Shown piece by piece: positions 59,595 through 64,000 of a stretch of 64,000 nt of DNA. Position 1 is the stretch's first letter, and each line of letters starts with the position of its first letter. Made by a program: the position numbers and the translations under genes. The notes beneath the pieces were generated by a model that saw only the letters and a list, made by a program, of their open reading frames with translations, was not told the DNA's origin and ran no database searches. This DNA comes from RPQJ01 sp963706535. GTDB taxonomy: Bacteria > Pseudomonadota > Gammaproteobacteria > Steroidobacterales > Steroidobacteraceae. The DNA lies in the NCBI GenBank assembly GCA_963706535.1, contig CAVPMU010000012.1, positions 531,957 to 595,956 of the forward strand. The letters are read 5' to 3'.

Positions 59595-61222
59595 TCACCG
59601 TTGATCCTCAAGGCCGAGGATTGACGTATCGACATCCCGTACGGGTGGCTCATTGCGAGTCTCGTGGTAGTCGTCCTCCGAATTGACCGCCCAGATGGTG
59701 CCTTTGTCACGGCATCGCTCGGTCAAGCAGTCGACGGCTGCCTTGGCTGCAAGCATCGAGTGATCTTGGTTGTTGTAACGATGCATGCCGTTGCGCCCGA
59801 TAGCGTAGAGGTTGTTGATACCGTCAAGGTATTCACGAACTTGGCCCATTCGGGGATATTCGCCGAAGTAGGCCGGGTAGGCCTTTGGAACGCGCACTAC
59901 CGTGCCGTCGATGACGTCATGGCTGTCAATCAGCCCGATTTTCTCGAGTTCGCTCGAAGCAAAATCGATGAACCTTGAGTCCGGCATGGACCAGAGATCG
60001 TCGCCTTCGTTGCAAAAGTACTCCAGGCCCAGCGACACTGTTTCGGGGTTCGCAACAAGATGTGGCGACCAATTGTTGAAGATCTGAAGCCGTCCAATGC
60101 GGACGTCCGGCTCCTGGATGTAGATCCAGTTGTCTGGCGGATAGCGCCCATTGCCGGTCGAGCCACCGTGAATTCCATCCATCCTGCGCACGACGATGCC
60201 CGCGGTCATGAAGTCACGGTACGGCAGGCCATGGGCGATATCGCGGACCAGACTGTTCTCCGGCTGAAGTTGTTCAATCAACTCGCGCACAGGCATTGTT
60301 GAGAAGAACGCGTCGCAGGCGACTGCTCGGCTTTCGCCTGTAGCCACATCCAGGACGTGGATGCCCGTCACGCGGCAGCCGATTCGGTCAATGCCGATTA
60401 CTTTGTGGCGGAGGCAAATTTGTCCTCCGGCTGCGGACACGCGGTTTGCGACTTCCTCCCACATTTGGCCGGGTCCGAGGCGCGGATAGAGGAAGCGCTC
60501 AATCAGGCTGGTCTCGACAGACTTCTGTGCAAGGTCCCTCTTCCGCGGAATGTACGACGCTAGCGCGTGCTTGAGCGCGCTTGTAATCGAGAGCCCCTTG
60601 ATTCGTTGTGCGCCCCACTCGGCCGAAATCCGGTTGCACGGTACACCCCAGACTTTCTCGGTGTAGTCTTTGAAGAATGTGCGATACAGGCGATCACCGA
60701 ATCGATTGATGAGGAAGTCCTCAAGCGTCGATTCCGGATTTCTCGGCCGGAGTTTCCCGAGCGCGTAACTGGCGGCCAGCAGTCCTCCTTCCACTAACCC
60801 CAGGTTTCCTACAGTCTGCGCGTTTAGCTTCACAGGGTAGTCGAAGAACCTGCGGCGGTAGTAGATTCTTGACAATCGCGGCCGGACGAGCATTGCACGT
60901 TCATCGTCGATTCCATGTCCGCCTTCGGGGGTGAAGTTCCGAGACTGACCGTGATAGGTTAGGTCCAAGCCCGCCAAGTCGTCCTCGCTCGCGGAAACCG
61001 GCAGTACATCTTGCCACCAGTTCATCACCCAGTCGGATTTCGAGAAGAACCTGTGCCCTCCAGATCCATCCGATTGCCACGGTAATTAACCGTTTTCGAG
61101 ATTCCGCCAACTTGGGAATCCAGGTCAAATACCAACGGCCGATACTCTGAACAACGCAGGAGTTCCAGAGCTGCTGTCAATCCAGCAGGCCCGGCGCCCG
61201 CAATGACGGCTACCTTGTTCAA
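59595..61222 (-). CDS. NAD(P)/FAD-dependent oxidoreductase, UDP-galactopyranose-mutase-like (apparent frameshift)
   Basis: The N-terminus MNKVAVIAGAGPAGLTAALEL is an FAD-binding Rossmann motif, followed by LVFDLDSQVGGISKTVNYRG. Near 61060 the frame breaks. Adding one base after CTG restores GGHRFFSKSDWVMNWWQDVL and the rest of the protein (YTEKVWGVPCNRISAEWGAQ, YLDGINNLYAIGRNGMHRYN, NQDHSMLAAKAAV). The restored length is about 542 residues. It resembles amine-oxidase-fold proteins found near GtrA genes in glycan clusters; the substrate is unknown. It overlaps the gtrA-like gene by four bases. Confidence 0.8.
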
Positions 61223-61650
61223 TGAGGCGTTCCTCTCGAGGTTATCTTGCTCGGATAGGTCGGTCGTGCTGAGAAAAGCAGTGTTCTTCGCAGCCCGAAG
61301 TTCAGCGAGAATGTGAATACAATGGAAGCCATCTTGCCGGCGAGGTAGTGCGCGCCCAGCCCGTCCACTGCGATTTTCAGGACGGCAAGGTTCACGACCA
61401 GCCCCATTATGCCGATTGCGGCAAATACTCCGAACTCGATACGCCGATCTGGTACGCGTCGATGGCTGAAGATTGCGGATATGGACAGAAAGTAAACCAC
61501 GGCGGTGCCGGCGAGAAAACCAACGGTCGCTGAGACCAGGTAATGCCAGCCCGCGAACTCGACGAGTACAAGAAGCAATCCGATGTCGACCGCCATGGCG
61601 AGTCCAGATGCTGCGCTGTACAGCACCACCTCACGAACAAAGTGCCTCAT
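61219..61650 (-). CDS. GtrA-family membrane protein
   Basis: This is the second GtrA-like protein of the window. The 143-residue product has four helices: VLYSAASGLAMAVDIGLLLV, YLVSATVGFLAGTAVVYFLS, FGVFAAIGIMGLVVNLAVLK and GKMASIVFTFSLNFGLRRTL. It probably moves lipid-linked sugars. ATGA overlaps on both sides join it to the upstream membrane protein and the downstream FAD oxidoreductase in one operon. Confidence 0.88.
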   Translation of the reverse strand: MRHFVREVVLYSAASGLAMAVDIGLLLVLVEFAGWHYLVSATVGFLAGTAVVYFLSISAIFSHRRVPDRRIEFGVFAAIGIMGLVVNLAVLKIAVDGLGAHYLAGKMASIVFTFSLNFGLRRTLLFSARPTYPSKITSRGTPH

Positions 61651-63604
61651 GTCGTTGGCTGCGGATGAAAGTCGCTACATGCATAAAGATAGACAAATTC
61701 GGCCTTGCCGGGCCACTCGGCGACACCAGTCGAGCCGGGAAGCCGCTGACGGGACACGACGAAGTCCAGTGTGGGGTCAACGCAGATTTCGACGAGTATC
61801 TCCGTCGTCAGGTCTTTGAATTTCTCCGACCGGACCTTCGGATCGACGAACCATTTTCCTGGCGGCGCAAGTGGTGCAAGGACGTTGGCCCGGCGCAGTA
61901 ACTCAGCGGTCGCCTCGGCGGAAAATACGGTTCCGGCTCCTTGGGTGATTGTCAAATAGCTGCGCCGATCGAGCAGGAACCAGACGGCCGGAGCGGCTCC
62001 TTGCCAGAGCACTTGCGATTCCGCGGGAATGCGGGCTCGCCACTCAGAGAAAACAGCGCGATCCGAGTCGCTGTACGATTCGTCCGTCCAACGTCGGAAG
62101 CTCTCGGGTGCCGCGCCGATCAGGAGGCAGGCCGCACCCACAGCTAGAGTCAGCATGGCTCCGAGGTGCTGTCGAACGATCAACAGGTACCAACTCAAGA
62201 TGGCCACGGTAGCTGCTATCCCGGATGTCGTCAGCACGCTGTTCGGCTCGCTGCACCCAGGCGGGATCGCGACCGAACGAGAAATCATTGCTCAGTCCCT
62301 GCGCTGCTACTGAGATAAGCGCAGCGGCCACGACAGTGAGTACTCCGGTGGCGGATGTGGCGAGAAGACTGGCCGTGCGGGCGGACAACAAGCTTCGTCC
62401 CGCCCAGATTGCCGCGGCGCAGGCGCACAGCATACCGCCGACACCAACAGGCGGAACTTCCCTGTAGGATCCAGCACCAACTAGCAGCCAAGCGCTTGTC
62501 AGCAGCATGGCAGTCGCCCGACCAGTATGGCCCCGATCCCGTAGACTCACGAGCACCACTGGCAGCAGCGCAGTCGACGTAAAGCGCCCGGTCCACAACC
62601 AGCGCCAGGGCTGTCCTTGCAGCAGAATTTTCAGTTCGAAATGATTGCTGACGACGGTCAGTGCCAGCCCAGCGACACCGACACACAATGCTGCCGCAAG
62701 CAGCTTTCGGGTAGCGCCTTCCGGGGACGCGGCGACACCCACACTCAGTGTCAGAAGTATCTGCACTGCAACTTCCCAATCAGCTGGGTGCCACCTATCA
62801 GTGAACAGAAAGCTGCTGCGTAGACGTGTGACTTCAAGCCAGTCGCCGCGCATCAAAGGATCCGGGAGTCCCAGCAGATAGGCTCCCAGAACGGCTCCGG
62901 CTACGAGGAGTGCGGAGATCGCCAGCCAGTGACGAATTCCGTAGAGCGGTAGCGATAGCATGACGATGATCAATCCGACCGGAAAAGCCATGAGCGGATG
63001 AACCATTAGCGCAAGTACCATCAGTACCGCGGCAACAAATCTCCTGGAGTAAAGAGCTGCCAGCAATGCCGCGAGTGCCAGGGCCTCCGCCAGGCCACGA
63101 GCGGTCATGAATGTCTCAGCGTACCGAAACACGCCTTTCGCGCTGTAGAACCCGGGAATGAATAGCAGGAGACCAAGCGACAGCAAGGCCAGTCTTGGCC
63201 CTTGCAGCCTACGCGCGATCGCCCACGCGATGACGAACCACGCGCAAAGGAACAGTAACGTCAACGTCGCGGCTGCATGGTCGATGCCAAGAAGGCTTAC
63301 GGCGCGCGAGGAGATCCAATTGAAGATTGTGAACTCATCCTGCGACCGGTACTGCAGGAAGATGTCGCCACCCAGCGGGTTGGATTGCTGTTCGGCCACC
63401 GCCTGCCAGCAGGTATACGAGTGAGTCGTGAGTGATTCCCCTGTAGCGGCCGACCACGCACCAGATGGCGAGAAGGACAAACAAGTAGGCGCTGACCCAG
63501 ACCTTGGCTGGGAGAGTTGACGACGTACCGCGCGATACAATCAGCCTCCGAATCGACGGTAGATTGCGGTGAAGTTTGGTCGGGCGAGGCAGCGGAGTGA
63601 GCAC
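61647..63604 (-). CDS. Large GT-C-like membrane protein, two apparent frameshifts
   Basis: Three reading frames join into one protein of about 650 residues. The first carries VWVSAYLFVLLAIWCVVGRY and THDSLVYLLA. Near 63405 the frame changes to AEQQSNPLGGDIFLQYRSQD, then FTIFNWISS and about ten helices down to about 62240. The last frame has ATVAILSWYLLIV and a soluble tail ending YACSDFHPQPTT. The D-x5-L...DxFxxxxSQDxFT pattern resembles uncharacterised GT-C-type proteins. The start is uncertain; GTG 63604 is the first plausible codon before the first helix. Confidence 0.6.
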
Positions 63605-63735
63605 GTGACATCCAGTCGAGGCCTTGGCCGAGAAACGTACATGTATTGGTGACTGCCAAATGCGAATTATGTCACGCGCCGATAAGTTCAGACCTCCTGA
63701 CATAGCGCATCGAGAAGATGTCCGGTTTCGGTGCT

Positions 63736-64000
63736 GCTCAAGGGGTTGAGGCAGCGGCTGGTACGGTGCTACGGTGGGCTGGCGAGCCGGGGAAGGCGAG
63801 ACCGAGGCGCGGTGGGGTGCGCGCACGAGCAAAGCGGATGCGAAGGCGAGGGCCCGGGAAGGTGGTCGCCGTCTGATCTAGGCTCTCGCACAGCGCCTGT
63901 GCGGCGCGCGTTCAGATGCGGAGAGCTGAGGGGCGCCAGCGAGATATGCAGTTCGCGGTCACAGACTCGGATGGCGCCCGCGGCGGCGAACAGCTCATGC
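63736..64000 (-). pseudogene. C-terminal fragment of a transposase, frameshifted, cut by the window edge
   Basis: The reverse strand reads HELFAAAGAIRVCDRELHIS then LAPLSSPHLNAR. After a frame change near 63905 it continues AQALCESLDQTATTFPGPRL followed by RIRFA. The SPH and FPG(T/P)xLxxRF pattern resembles the end of a DDE transposase family, which I cannot assign more precisely. The frame continues without motifs to a stop near 63736. Confidence 0.5.

Overview
This window is chromosomal DNA from a GC-rich gammaproteobacterium. The order petABC-sspAB, then rsmI/lpoA-rnpB, then the mraZ-to-ftsZ division and cell-wall cluster, then lpxC-dciA-M23 peptidase-secA-mutT, and yacG/zapD/coaE next to pilDCB, matches the core layout I know from Pseudomonas and Xanthomonas relatives. 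LpoA, SspA/SspB, ZapD and YacG also point to Gammaproteobacteria. The dense 7-bp-period intergenic repeats resemble in style those I recall from Xanthomonadaceae. I cannot name a genus from the sequence alone.

Layout. 1-2295: kdsD (cut by the window edge) divergent from ibaG-murA. 2528-6166: cytochrome bc1 (petABC) and sspA-sspB. 6266-9428: yraN and lpoA, divergent from rsmI. 9447-9821: RNase P RNA. 10206-27164: a tightly overlapping mraZ-rsmH-ftsL-ftsI-murE-murF-mraY-murD-ftsW-murG-murC-ddl-ftsQ-ftsA-ftsZ operon with a recognisable promoter and a three-repeat MraZ operator. 27402-33452: lpxC, dciA, an M23 peptidase, secA (with an apparent one-base frameshift) and mutT. 33524-37485: a small accessory stretch with an AbrB-like protein, a shortened tpm, yacG-zapD, a BrnT/BrnA-type toxin-antitoxin pair, coaE, a LexA-like box and a boxA-like site. 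37486-41516: pilD-pilC-pilB.

41941-54242 is a sugar and surface-polysaccharide operon on the plus strand. rfbF-rfbG-rfbH make CDP-4-keto-3,6-dideoxyglucose. They are followed by an SDR-type reductase and a ThDP enzyme of the acetolactate-synthase fold, the gene set expected for a branched-chain, yersiniose-like sugar. Then come a GT2/GtrA pair, a PseB-like dehydratase, an RfbD-like reductase, a NeuB-family synthase, another GT2 and a methyltransferase. 54329-64000 holds GT-C-like membrane proteins, IS remnants, an intact ISL3-family IS inserted exactly in the T-tract of the pilA terminator, pilA with a sigma-54 promoter, and a three-gene membrane protein/GtrA/FAD-oxidoreductase operon carrying several apparent frameshifts.

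The most unusual feature is a family of composite intergenic elements. Their arms are 7-bp tandem repeats of three unrelated sequences (GGCTGTG, GGATAGC/GGATAGG, and TGACTAA-like). In the best examples the arms flank a terminator-like hairpin introduced by a conserved TAGTGAAGAG-like junction. They usually sit a few bases after stop codons. In places they run into coding sequence (inside pilD, at the dciA 3' end, at the mutT 5' end).
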